From the NCBI RefSeq assembly GCF_007679965.1, contig NZ_VEHL01000003.1, forward strand, positions 1 to 64,000: a stretch of DNA of 64,000 bases. The letters run 5' to 3'. Source of the stretch: Bordetella genomosp. 13. GTDB lineage: Bacteria > Pseudomonadota > Gammaproteobacteria > Burkholderiales > Burkholderiaceae_B. Both the position numbers and the translations under genes were made by a program. Numbering within the stretch: the first letter of the stretch is position 1; each line of letters begins with the position of its first letter. Positions 1 to 9,059 of this stretch are shown here, piece after piece. The notes beneath the pieces were generated by a model, which worked only from the letters and a program-made list of their open reading frames with translations, did no database searches and was not told where the DNA came from.

Positions 1-114
1 CTGAGCCCGGTTCAGTACCGAACTCAGGCCTTGAGCCTCTAGCTTCCTAAACTGTCCAACTTCTTGGGGTCAGTTCAGCCGGGCGTCCTTTTCCGTGGCC
101 GGATCGGTCGCGCG
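1..114. other. Left-edge intergenic stretch downstream of rdgC
   Basis: No coding sequence is supported here. Bases 1-26 can fold as an imperfect hairpin (CTGAG pairing with CTCAG around an inner GGTTC/GAAC stem). It could be part of the rdgC terminator or belong to a gene outside the window. There is no convincing T-run. Confidence 0.3.
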
Positions 115-1014
115 TCAGTCGCGCTTCTCGCCGCCCAGGGCCTCGACCAGATCGGCCATCAACTTGGCCAGTTCGCCCGTCATCAGCGCCATGTCGGAAT
201 CGAACTTCTCGTCGTCGTTCTGCATGACGGTGTCGGTGCCTTCCTTCAGCACGTCCAGCGGCGCGACGCGCTTGATGTCCAGTGATTCGGTCAGCACGAA
301 CGACACGCGGTCGGCCCAGGTCATGGCCAGGCGCGTGCACTGCTTGCCCGACTGGATGTGGCGGCGCACGTCCTCCGTGTCGATGGTGTGCTTGACGTAG
401 CGGATGGCGGCCCGGCTTTCGCCGGAGGCGCGCAGCTCGGTGTCCTGGTCGATGGTGAAGTTCGACGGGGCCTCGTCGTCGGCCAGCCAATTGGTCATGG
501 CGGAGGCGGGCGACTGCGCCACGTACAGGTTTTCCAGCGGCAGCGGGTCGACGGTCTTGGCCAGCAGGCCGATGACTTCGTCGGCCTTGGCCGACGCCGC
601 GGCGTCGATAACAAGCCAGTGGTTGACGGTGTCGATCCACACGCGCGTGTCGCGATAGATGCTGAACGCCCGCGGCATCAGTTCTTCGGTGACGCGCTCC
701 TTGATTTCCTTCATCTGCTTGCGGCCGGGCTTGTAGCCCTGCTTTTCCTCGATCTCCTGCGCGCGGGCCTTGGAGACCTGGTTGATCACCGTGGTGGGCA
801 GCAGCTTCTTTTCGGCACGCAGCGACAGCAGGACCTGCTTGTTCACGGTATGGGCCAGGCCGCCGTTCTCGCGCGGCGGGATCCAGCCCATGCTTTGCAT
901 TTCGAGGGAATTGCCGCTCTTGAAGGCATGAGCGGACAGGGCGTCCTCGAGTTGCTCACCCAAGAGCGTCCAGGGCGAGGAGAGTCGGTAGATCCGGAGA
1001 TTCTTGAACCACAT
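115..1014 (-). CDS. rdgC: Recombination-associated protein RdgC
   Basis: Nucleoid-associated DNA-binding protein that forms a ring on duplex DNA and restrains RecA loading; it belongs to the RdgC family by overall sequence. The 299-residue product has the usual family length. It starts with the typical [12 protein letters not shown]-terminus and carries the Trp-rich [10 protein letters not shown] segment near residue 42 and a basic [14 protein letters not shown] stretch near residue 96. The gene lies divergent to a small membrane-protein gene and about 5 kb from recA, its functional antagonist; they are not co-transcribed. The start is fixed by the conserved N-terminus. High certainty. Confidence 0.96.
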   Translation of the reverse strand: MWFKNLRIYRLSSPWTLLGEQLEDALSAHAFKSGNSLEMQSMGWIPPRENGGLAHTVNKQVLLSLRAEKKLLPTTVINQVSKARAQEIEEKQGYKPGRKQMKEIKERVTEELMPRAFSIYRDTRVWIDTVNHWLVIDAAASAKADEVIGLLAKTVDPLPLENLYVAQSPASAMTNWLADDEAPSNFTIDQDTELRASGESRAAIRYVKHTIDTEDVRRHIQSGKQCTRLAMTWADRVSFVLTESLDIKRVAPLDVLKEGTDTVMQNDDEKFDSDMALMTGELAKLMADLVEALGGEKRD

Positions 1015-1096
1015 GGCGTCGGGGCAAAAGGGTGGATTCTATACGACCCCGACGGGTGGGGCGTGCCTGTTTCCGCGGCGTATCGAGGGACACTAT

Positions 1097-1109
1097 CTGT
1101 CACGGACAG
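1097..1109. promoter_or_regulatory. Inverted repeat in the rdgC / DUF3185 divergent spacer
   Basis: CTGTC-ACG-GACAG is a perfect 5-bp inverted repeat with a 3-bp centre, in the only spacer between the divergent rdgC and DUF3185 genes. It could be an operator or a chance palindrome. Nothing identifies the binding protein. Confidence 0.3.
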
Positions 1110-1166
1110 GGGACGGATGATCCGGTACTGTCCGCTACACCATCAACTCCATGAAGGAGAATGCCC

Positions 1167-1385
1167 ATGAAACCAGTGTCCATCGTGGGTGCCGTCCTGA
1201 TCGTGCTGGGTATCGCAGCACTGGCCTACAAGGGCTTCAACTACACCTCGGAAGAGACCGTGCTGCAGGTCGGTTCCGTGAAGGCGACGGCGGAGACCGA
1301 GAAATCGGTGCCGATCCCCGCCTGGGCGGGTATCGCGGCGATCGTGGTCGGCGTGCTGGTCGTCGGCGCGGGCATGCGCCGCTGA
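1167..1385 (+). CDS. Small DUF3185-like membrane protein
   Basis: A 72-residue protein with two predicted membrane helices (about residues 5-21 and 47-68) joined by a short polar loop rich in Glu and Thr. The layout and the VGSVKATAETEKSVPIP loop match the DUF3185 family, whose function is unknown. An ATG lies at 1161, but it directly abuts the AGGAGA ribosome-binding site at 1155-1160. The ATG at 1167, seven bases downstream, is therefore the better start. A GC-rich inverted repeat at about 1421-1453 (ACGGCCCGG / CCGGGCCGT) follows and may end the transcript. It is likely monocistronic. Confidence 0.8.
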   Translation: MKPVSIVGAVLIVLGIAALAYKGFNYTSEETVLQVGSVKATAETEKSVPIPAWAGIAAIVVGVLVVGAGMRR

Positions 1386-1523
1386 GCCTGCCTGGGCGGG
1401 CCGCCGGCCCGCGCAAGGACGGCCCGGTGCAATCCAATGCGCCGGGCCGTTCGTATTGGGGGCGGGAAAAGCGAGGCTCGGACGGGCGGATCGCGGGCCA
1501 GGTGCTGGCGAACTACGCGCGCG

Positions 1524-1553
1524 AAAAAAAGGCCCGACACAATGTGTCGGGCC
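1524..1553 (-). terminator. Rho-independent terminator (minus strand)
   Basis: Perfect 10-bp stem GGCCCGACAC / GTGTCGGGCC with a 3-base loop. Read on the minus strand it is followed by TTTTTTT. It is separate from the terminator next to the transporter gene, so it probably ends another minus-strand transcript or read-through RNA. Confidence 0.7.
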
Positions 1554-1745
1554 GTACGGGGCACACAATACCGCGTCAGAAAGGCTCGCGGGGGACACGG
1601 TATCGGTGTCAGAATAAGGCCCTGCCTTCGACGTGCAGGGGATCGTTTGCCCGAAGAAGTTATGCAAGACCGTGATCTGAGCCGCCAGTCTAAATCCGCA
1701 GGGCTGACATAGCCCTGAACCTGCGCCGGTCCCCGGCGACGAACG

Positions 1746-1770
1746 AAAAAAAAGCTCCCTGAGGAGCTTT
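1746..1770 (-). terminator. Rho-independent terminator of the MHS transporter gene
   Basis: Stem AAGCTCC / GGAGCTT with a 4-base loop. On the minus strand it is followed by eight Ts. It lies 46 bp beyond the stop codon of the minus-strand transporter gene. Confidence 0.75.
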
Positions 1771-1815
1771 GAAAAGCCAGGCCGGCGCAGCGGTCCGACC
1801 CGGCGGGGGAAAGGG

Positions 1816-3486
1816 TCATGCGTTGATGTCGTTGTCCTTGGATTCGCGCACGAACAGCGTGCCGATCACCAGGGTCATGACGGCGATGATGATGGGGTAC
1901 CACAGGCCGTCGTAGATGTTGCCCGTGGCAGCCACCACCGCGAAGGCCACCGGAGGCAGGAAGCCGCCGAACCAGCCGTTGCCGATGTGGTACGGCAAGC
2001 TCATCGAGGTGTAGCGGATGCGGGTGGGGAACATCTCGACCAGCATGGCCGCGATGGGGCCGTAGACCATGGTCACGTACAGCACCAGGATCGCCAGCAG
2101 CAGCGTCACCATCACGTAGTTGGTCTGGGCCGGGTCGGCCTTGGCGGGATAGCCGTGGCTGCGGATCGCGGCGGTCAGGGACTTGTCCAGCTCGGCCGAC
2201 TTGGCCTTGAACTCGGCCGGGGGCAGGCTTGCGCCTTCGAACGAGGTGAACTGGTCGTTGCCGATCTTCACGATGGCCACCGAGCCCGCCGGCGCCGCCT
2301 GGTTCTGGTAGCTGACCGCGTTGCGCGCCATGAACGACTTGACGACGTCGCACGAGCTGGTGAACGAGGCCGTGCCCACCGGATTGAACTGGAACGAGCA
2401 CGTGGCCGGGTCGGCGATGACGGTGACCGGGGCCGAGGCCTGGGCCGCTTCCAGCGCGGGGTTGGCGAAGTGCGTGATGCCCTTGAAGATCGGGAAGTAC
2501 GTGACCGCGGCGATCAGGCAGCCTGCCATGATGATGGGCTTGCGGCCGATCTTGTCGGACAGCGAACCGAAGATCACGAAGAACGGCGTGCCGATCAGCA
2601 GGGCCACCGCGATCATGATGTTGGCCGTGTTCGCGTCGATCTTCAGCGTCTGAGTCAGGAAGAACAGCGAGTAGAACTGGCCCGTGTACCAGACCACGGC
2701 CTGGCCGGCGGTCAGGCCCAGCAGCGCCAGGATCACGACCTTCAGGTTGGACCACTTGCCGAAGGCGTCGGTCAGCGGCGCCTTCGAACCCTTGCCCTCG
2801 GCCTTCATGCGCTGGAAGGTGGGGGATTCGTTGAGCTGCAGGCGGATCCACACCGAGATGCCCAGCAGGATGACGGAGATCAGGAAGGGGATGCGCCAGC
2901 CCCAGGCGCGGAAGTCATCCTCGCCCATGACCACGCGCACGCCCAGGATCACCAGCAGCGACAGGAACAGGCCCAGCGTGGCGGTAGTCTGGATCCAGCT
3001 GGTGTAGAAGCCCCGGCGGCCGTGCGGCGCGTGCTCGGCCACGTAAGTGGCCGCGCCGCCGTACTCGCCGCCCAGCGCCAGGCCCTGCAGCAGGCGCAGC
3101 ACGATCAGGATGATAGGCGCCGCGATGCCGATGCTGGCGTAGCTGGGCAGGATGCCGACCAGGAAGGTGGACAGGCCCATGATCACGATGGTGACCAGGA
3201 AGGTGTACTTGCGGCCCACGAGGTCACCCAGGCGGCCGAACACCAGCGCGCCGAACGGGCGCACTGCGAAACCGGCCGCGAAGGCCAGCAGCGCGAAGAT
3301 GAAGGCCGCGGTCGGGTTGACGCCGGAGAAGAAGTGCGCGGCGATGATGGCCGCCAGCGAGCCGTACAGGTAAAAGTCGTACCACTCGAAAACCGTGCCG
3401 AGCGACGATGCGAAGACTACGCGTCGTTCGTCGCGCGTCATGGGACGCGGCGCGGAGGAATTCCCTGCCAGGGTGCTTGTGCTCAT
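1816..3486 (-). CDS. MHS-family major facilitator transporter with a large loop insertion
   Basis: Proton-coupled metabolite symporter of the major facilitator superfamily, MHS subgroup (relatives of KgtP, ShiA and ProP), in the inner membrane. Diagnostic motifs are FEWYDFYLYG near residue 33, RPFGALVFGRLGDLVGRK at 76-93 and RLLQGLALGGEYGG at 131-144. The length of 556 residues is above the roughly 430-450 usual for the family. The excess is a soluble stretch at about residues 338-455 between two late membrane helices, containing Cys363 and Cys379. The substrate cannot be told from sequence; a dicarboxylate or tricarboxylate is plausible because of the two-component genes upstream on the same strand. 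GGAG lies just upstream of the ATG. Confidence 0.88.
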   Translation of the reverse strand: MSTSTLAGNSSAPRPMTRDERRVVFASSLGTVFEWYDFYLYGSLAAIIAAHFFSGVNPTAAFIFALLAFAAGFAVRPFGALVFGRLGDLVGRKYTFLVTIVIMGLSTFLVGILPSYASIGIAAPIILIVLRLLQGLALGGEYGGAATYVAEHAPHGRRGFYTSWIQTTATLGLFLSLLVILGVRVVMGEDDFRAWGWRIPFLISVILLGISVWIRLQLNESPTFQRMKAEGKGSKAPLTDAFGKWSNLKVVILALLGLTAGQAVVWYTGQFYSLFFLTQTLKIDANTANIMIAVALLIGTPFFVIFGSLSDKIGRKPIIMAGCLIAAVTYFPIFKGITHFANPALEAAQASAPVTVIADPATCSFQFNPVGTASFTSSCDVVKSFMARNAVSYQNQAAPAGSVAIVKIGNDQFTSFEGASLPPAEFKAKSAELDKSLTAAIRSHGYPAKADPAQTNYVMVTLLLAILVLYVTMVYGPIAAMLVEMFPTRIRYTSMSLPYHIGNGWFGGFLPPVAFAVVAATGNIYDGLWYPIIIAVMTLVIGTLFVRESKDNDINA

Positions 3487-3634
3487 GGTGTCTCCTCGTT
3501 GATGGCCGGTGGTGTTCCACCGTGCTCGCTCCGGCTGCGTGATGCGCTGCGCGCCGGATTGCCCTACAAGGTAGGCGTCGAGGCTGACGAGGGTCTGACG
3601 CTTCCCTTACCCGAGTCTTACTTTTGAAACCATA

Positions 3635-3646
3635 TGTAAATTTACA
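3635..3646. promoter_or_regulatory. AT-rich palindrome upstream of the transporter gene
   Basis: TGTAAATTTACA is a perfect 12-bp palindrome spanning the stop codon of the sensor kinase gene, about 150 bp upstream of the transporter start, in an AT-rich island within GC-rich DNA. It could be an operator, possibly for the adjacent response regulator. It is not a known consensus I can name. Confidence 0.3.
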
Positions 3647-5162
3647 CGTCCAAATCCTCGGCTGCTTCGGTTTGCAGCGGCGGGAAGGCGATCCAGATGC
3701 GGGTGCCGGGCAGGGCAGAGAACGAGGTGGGGTGGTCCTCGATGCCGAAACGCGCACGGTGCTTCTGGGCGATCTCGCGCACGATGGCCAAGCCCAGGCC
3801 GCTGCCGTCGGACTGCGTGCCCAGCACGCGGTAGAAGCGGTCGAACACGCGCAGGCGCTCGGAGGGGGGAATGCCGGGACCCGAGTCCTCGACTTCCAGC
3901 ACGCCTTCGCCGTCTTCCGTGCGCACCCGCACGGTGATGTGGCCCCCGCGCGGCGTGTAGCGCAGCGCGTTGTCGATCAGGTTGTTCAGCAGTTCGGCCA
4001 GCAGGATATGGTTGCCGTTGATCAGCACGGGCGCCTCGGCGTCCTCGAATCCCAGGTCGGTCGACAGCGACAGCGCCTGTGGCACCCACTGCTGGGTCTG
4101 TTCGTAGGCGATGGCGTTGAGGTCCGCGGGCGCCAGGCCGGCCGAATCGGGATGTTCTGCGCGGGCCAGCAGCAGCAGCTGGTTGACCAGGCGCGTGGCG
4201 CGCTCCGAGCCCGTCACCAGCTGCCGCAGGCTGGACTGCATCTCCTCGGGGCTGGCGTCGCGCAGCGCCAGCTCGGCCTGGGTGCGCAGGCCCGCCAGCG
4301 GCGTCTTCAACTGGTGCGCGGCGTCGGCCACGAAGCGGCGCTGCGCGTCCACGTTGGACGACAGGCGGTCCAGCAGCTCGTTCATGGCGCCGACCAGCGG
4401 CGCGATCTCGGTGGGGGCAGCGCGCTCGTCGATGGGCGACAGGTCGTCGGGCCGTCGCGCCCGCAGGCGCTGCTGGAGGGCGTTCAGCGGCGCCACGCCG
4501 CGGCTCAGACCGAACCACACCAGCAGCACCGCCACGGGCAGCACCACGAACTGCGGGATGATCACGCCCTTGATGATGTCGTTGGCCAGCCGCGTGCGCC
4601 GCTCGACCGTCTCGGCCACCAGCACCAATGCGGGCCGGCCGTCCGGCAGGTTCAGGTCGACCCAGGTGTAGGCGAGCCGCACGCCGAAGCCGCGCAGCGC
4701 GTCGTCGGCATACAGCACCTGGCCCGGCTGCGGCGCGCCCAGATTGGCGGGCACGGGCAGGGCACGGTCGCCGCCCAGGTATTCGCCGCTGCCGCCCAGC
4801 GCCAGCCAGAAGACGCTGCCGGTCTCGTCCACGCGCAGCACCTGGCGCGCGGGATCGGTCATGCGCAGCACGGCGCGGTCATCCTCGGCATGCACCTGGT
4901 GGACCAGGATGCGCAGGCTGTTGGCCAGCGCCTGGTCGTAGGGCACGTTGGCGATGTTCTGCGCGACCACGTAGGTGATGGCCACGCTCATGGGCCACAG
5001 CAGGAACAGCGGCGCCAGCATCCAGTCGAGGATCTCGCCCAGCAGCGAGCGCTGCGGCGGCATGAAGGCCGGTCCCTGCGCGCCGCCCGACAGGGCGTCC
5101 AGGGCCTCCTGGTTCAGCGGTTCCGGTGCTGCCGATGCGTCAGTGGGTATGGGCCGCGGCAC
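3642..5162 (-). CDS. Sensor histidine kinase, TctE/QseC type
   Basis: Inner-membrane sensor kinase of a two-component system. The 506 residues contain a membrane helix at about 47-67, a periplasmic sensor of about 130 residues, a second helix at about 200-220, a short HAMP-like linker, and the dimerisation box RRFVADAAHQLKTPLAG with phosphoacceptor His283. A C-terminal HATPase domain has N-box LNNLIDNALRYTP and G-boxes DSGPGIPP and GSGLGLAIV. The start overlaps the end of the upstream response regulator gene by 23 bp, which suggests translational coupling. The signal is unknown; the arrangement with a transporter downstream recalls tricarboxylate-sensing TctDE. The N-terminal 45 residues before the first helix are unusually long. 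Confidence 0.9.
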   Translation of the reverse strand: MPRPIPTDASAAPEPLNQEALDALSGGAQGPAFMPPQRSLLGEILDWMLAPLFLLWPMSVAITYVVAQNIANVPYDQALANSLRILVHQVHAEDDRAVLRMTDPARQVLRVDETGSVFWLALGGSGEYLGGDRALPVPANLGAPQPGQVLYADDALRGFGVRLAYTWVDLNLPDGRPALVLVAETVERRTRLANDIIKGVIIPQFVVLPVAVLLVWFGLSRGVAPLNALQQRLRARRPDDLSPIDERAAPTEIAPLVGAMNELLDRLSSNVDAQRRFVADAAHQLKTPLAGLRTQAELALRDASPEEMQSSLRQLVTGSERATRLVNQLLLLARAEHPDSAGLAPADLNAIAYEQTQQWVPQALSLSTDLGFEDAEAPVLINGNHILLAELLNNLIDNALRYTPRGGHITVRVRTEDGEGVLEVEDSGPGIPPSERLRVFDRFYRVLGTQSDGSGLGLAIVREIAQKHRARFGIEDHPTSFSALPGTRIWIAFPPLQTEAAEDLDV

Positions 5163-5829
5163 CCTGTTCGCGCTCCAGGCAGTAGCCCAGCCCGCGCACC
5201 GTGATGATCTTCACGCCGCTGGGTTCGAGTTTCTTGCGCAGGCGGTGCACGTAGACCTCGATGGCATTGTTGCTGACTTCCTCGCCCCATTCGCACAGGT
5301 GGTCCACCAGTTGCGTCTTGCTGACCATGCGGCCGCTGCGGGCCAGCAGGATCTCCAGCAGGCTGACCTCGCGCGCGGACAGGTCCAGCGTCTGGTCGTC
5401 GACGGTGGCCACGCGGCCCGTCTGGTCGAACACCAGGCGGCCATGGCGCACCATGGTGGCCCCGCCGCCCGCGCCGCGGCGGGTCAGGGCGCGTACGCGC
5501 GCCTCGAGCTCGGACAGGGCGAAGGGCTTGGCCATGTAGTCGTCGGCGCCCAGGTCCAGCCCCTTGACGCGCTGCTCGACGCTGTCGGCGGCTGTCAGGA
5601 TGAGCACGGGAAGCGCGGAGTTGCGCACTCGCAGCCGGCGCAGCACTTCCAGGCCGGGCATCTGGGGCAGGCCCAGGTCCAGGATGAGCAGGTCGAAGGG
5701 CTGGACGGCCAGCGCGGAATCGGCGGCCATGCCGTCGCGCACCGCGTCGACCGCGTAGCCGTTGTGGCGCAGCGAACGGGACAGGCCGTCCGCCAGGATG
5801 CTGTCGTCTTCGGCGATCAGGATGCGCAT
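5140..5829 (-). CDS. OmpR-family response regulator, TctD/QseB type
   Basis: DNA-binding response regulator of 229 residues. The receiver domain starts [10 protein letters not shown] with acidic residues at 7-9, has phosphoacceptor Asp51 in LLILDLGLP and conserved Lys101 in YMAKPF. A winged-helix output domain follows, with [17 protein letters not shown] and [17 protein letters not shown]. The open frame extends further upstream, but MRIL at 5829 is the canonical N-terminus and the upstream residues resemble nothing. It is co-transcribed with the overlapping sensor kinase. Phosphorylated regulator probably controls the downstream MHS transporter; that target is inferred from position only. 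Confidence 0.92.
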   Translation of the reverse strand: MRILIAEDDSILADGLSRSLRHNGYAVDAVRDGMAADSALAVQPFDLLILDLGLPQMPGLEVLRRLRVRNSALPVLILTAADSVEQRVKGLDLGADDYMAKPFALSELEARVRALTRRGAGGGATMVRHGRLVFDQTGRVATVDDQTLDLSAREVSLLEILLARSGRMVSKTQLVDHLCEWGEEVSNNAIEVYVHRLRKKLEPSGVKIITVRGLGYCLEREQGAAAHTH

Positions 5830-5926
5830 GCGGCGTGGTCTCGGTATCGTTGGGGGGCGGCACGCAGGATGGCCGCATTCTGGCACGGCGCACGGGCCTT
5901 GCCACTGCGGGTATACGAGGAAAAAA

Positions 5927-5956
5927 TTGGCATACTGGATTTTTATCCAGTACAAT
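5927..5956 (+). promoter_or_regulatory. recA promoter with LexA (SOS) box
   Basis: A -35 element TTGGCA (5927-5932) and a -10 element TACAAT (5951-5956) are separated by 18 bp. The spacer holds a 20-bp palindrome, TACTGGATTTTTATCCAGTA (5933-5952), which fits the LexA consensus CTG-N10-CAG. LexA bound here would cover the promoter core, the classic arrangement for SOS induction of recA. Confidence 0.92.
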
Positions 5957-6023
5957 CCGATGCAATAATCGCCGTCGAAATTCACGAGGCTTGAAATTCA
6001 TCAGGCCGGAAACAGGATCTTCC

Positions 6024-7093
<1,070 letters not shown>

Positions 7094-7097
<4 letters not shown>

Positions 7098-7867
7098 TTC
7101 GCCAGTCCGGCTACCGCCGTGGGTCCGCCCCGTCGCTCGACGATGAGTTCGAGACGGTGCGGCCTCGGGGCGGGGTAGCCGGCGAGGAAGCATTGCCGGG
7201 GCAGCCCGCGAACGAGGTCATCACTCGTACGTCATCCCGGTATGCCGGGTCCAGGCGTTCCGCGTCGAAGTCGTCCAGGAAAGACGTGCCCGACGGCGAC
7301 ATGTCGCGAGAGGCTGCCGGCGGGCCCGGCCAGGGCGAGTTCGCCCCTGGTACATCCGGCCCAGACGCCTCCGTGCAGGGTGATTCCGCTCAGGACAAGT
7401 CCGCGCAACGCGATCCGGCGCGGCGCGGGCTGTCGCTCAAGGCTCGGGCGGTGAATTATCTGTCGCGTCGCGAGCATGCGCGCAGCGAATTGGCGCGCAA
7501 GCTTCGGCCCCATGCCGAGGATCCCGAGCAGATCGAGTCCTTGCTGGACGATCTCCAGCGCGAAGGCTGGCTGAGCGACGAACGCTTCGCGCAAAGCCTG
7601 GTGCACCGGCGCGCGCCGCAGCGCGGCACCGCGCGCGTCGTCCAGGAGCTGAAGCAATACGGCCTGGACGCCGACAAGGTGGCCGAACTGCGCGACCAAA
7701 TGCGCGCCACCGAGTACGACCGCGCACTGGAGGCCTGGCGCAAGCGCTTCGGCCAGAAGCCAGCCGACCGCGCCGCCTATGCCAAGCAGGCTCGCTTCCT
7801 GACCAGCCGCGGGTTCGCCCACGACGTCATCCGCCGCATCCTGGGCGAGGGCGACGAGGACGCCTGA
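7094..7867 (+). CDS. recX: Regulatory protein RecX with N-terminal extension
   Basis: Modulator that caps or inhibits RecA filaments. The RecX three-helix repeats occupy the last 150 residues, from [18 protein letters not shown], through [20 protein letters not shown], to the C-terminal FLTSRGF segment. The GTG start at 7094 overlaps the recA stop codon (GTGA). It adds about 110 residues of Ser/Asp/Ala/Gly-rich, probably disordered sequence; family members are usually near 150 residues. ATG 7301 is an alternative start giving about 188 residues. Family assignment is firm, the start is not. Confidence 0.88.
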
Positions 7868-7987
7868 AGCGCCAGGCTGTTGGGACGGGGTTCGCAGACG
7901 CGCGATCCGAGGCGCTCGATTGCAGACCTGCAAATTCCAGACGCCCCGTTCCAAACGCGCGATTCGAACCTCGATCCAAAGCGCTTT
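7868..7987. other. Convergent spacer between recX and metR
   Basis: This 120-bp spacer lies between two convergent genes. It has GCGCGAT-type short repeats but no clear terminator with a T-run and no open frame that I can support. Confidence 0.3.
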
Positions 7988-8908
7988 TCAGCTGCGCGCC
8001 GCCTTGATCCCCTCCAGGGTCTTGAAGCAAACGTCCCGCGCAATCGTCAGGAATTCATCGATATAGGTCGTCTCGCTGTCCTCGGTGCGCACCGCGGCGT
8101 ACAGCGTGCGCCACACGCCGTGCGGCCCCAGGTGGCACATGCGCAGCCAGCTCTGGCTCAGGTATTCGGCCAGTGCCCAGTTGGGCAGCGCGGCCACGCC
8201 GCGGTTGCTGGCCACCAGTTGCGCAATGATCGGCGTCAGCTCTGCCTTGCGTACCGCCGCGGGCTCCACGTCGGCCGGATCCAGGAACGCCGTGAACACG
8301 TCCAGCCGCTGCCGGTCCACGGGGTACGTGATCAGGGTCTGGTCGGCCAGCTGTTCAGGCGCCACGTGGCGCACGGCCGCCAGCGGATTCTGCGCCGACA
8401 CCGCCAGCACCATCTCGTAGCGGAACAGCGGCAGGTAGGTCACGGACTCCAGTTGCTGCGGGTCCGACGTCACCACCAGGTCCAGGTCGCCGCGCACCAG
8501 CGCGGGCAGCGGCGCGAACGAGAACGCCGCGGACAGGTCCAGCGCCACGTCCGGCCACTGTACCCGGAAGGCGTCCATGGCCGGCATCAGCCATTGGAAG
8601 CACGAGTGGCAGTCGATCGCAAGATGCAGCCGGCCGGTGCGGCCGGCCGCCAGCCGCTGCAGCTCGCGCTCGGTGGCGCGCAGGCGCGGCAGCACGTCGT
8701 CGGCCAGCGCCAGGATGCGCAAGCCGGCCGTGGTCAGGCGGGCGGGGCGGGTACGGCGGTTCAGCAGCGGCACGCCCAGGCGCGTTTCCAGGTCGCGCAA
8801 CTGGTGCGACAGCGCCGATTGCGTCAGGTGCAGCCGTTCGGCGGCCTCCTGCAGGCTGCCGCCGTCGCGGATGGCGGCCAGGGTTTCCAGGTGGCGGACT
8901 TCGAGCAT
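7988..8908 (-). CDS. metR: LysR-family regulator MetR
   Basis: Transcriptional activator of methionine biosynthesis genes, with homocysteine as known family co-effector. The 306 residues have an N-terminal winged helix-turn-helix (MLEVRHLETL, then LHLTQSALSHQLRDLE near residue 44) and a periplasmic-binding-like effector domain. MetR-like features are the AIDCHSCFQWLMP segment and the C-terminal region. The open frame runs 30 codons further upstream, but MLEVRHL is the normal LysR N-terminus. The gene is divergent from metE, the standard MetR arrangement, which supports the name. Confidence 0.92.
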   Translation of the reverse strand: MLEVRHLETLAAIRDGGSLQEAAERLHLTQSALSHQLRDLETRLGVPLLNRRTRPARLTTAGLRILALADDVLPRLRATERELQRLAAGRTGRLHLAIDCHSCFQWLMPAMDAFRVQWPDVALDLSAAFSFAPLPALVRGDLDLVVTSDPQQLESVTYLPLFRYEMVLAVSAQNPLAAVRHVAPEQLADQTLITYPVDRQRLDVFTAFLDPADVEPAAVRKAELTPIIAQLVASNRGVAALPNWALAEYLSQSWLRMCHLGPHGVWRTLYAAVRTEDSETTYIDEFLTIARDVCFKTLEGIKAARS

Positions 8909-8953
8909 TGGGGAAGGGGCGCGCAGGCGCAATGAGGCGATGTCGTCATTATA

Positions 8954-8966
8954 TGAACCAGTCTCA
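8954..8966. promoter_or_regulatory. Candidate MetR binding site
   Basis: TGAA-CCAGT-CTCA lies in the metR-metE spacer and matches the enterobacterial MetR consensus TGAA-N5-TTCA except for one base in the right arm. It is 106 bp upstream of metE and 46 bp upstream of metR, a sensible position for shared control. Confidence 0.45.
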
Positions 8967-9059
8967 ACTAATGAATGTAGAGATTGATTTTGTCTCACGT
9001 AGCGCCGCGAGCAGAATACGAGGCTTGTTGAACAACCTTTGCCTGGGTCGAGTGTTTAT

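Larger units (their letters stand above)
1386..1815. other. 430-bp spacer with several hairpins and no gene
   Basis: No supported open frame. It contains a GC-rich inverted repeat at 1421-1453 for the upstream plus-strand gene. A minus-strand terminator-like hairpin lies at 1524-1553 (GGCCCGACAC arms, then seven Ts on the minus strand), and a second minus-strand terminator at 1746-1770. The two minus-strand terminators bracket about 190 bp (1554-1745) that could encode an unannotated minus-strand small RNA. I did not match it to a known family. Confidence 0.4.

Noticed and set aside
1554..1745. 6S RNA gene
   Set aside because: The spacer could hold a small RNA, but the characteristic central bubble and closing-stem sequences of 6S RNA are not visible.
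8909..9059. Cobalamin riboswitch upstream of metE
   Set aside because: The spacer is only 150 bp and lacks a B12 box. A MetR site explains control better.
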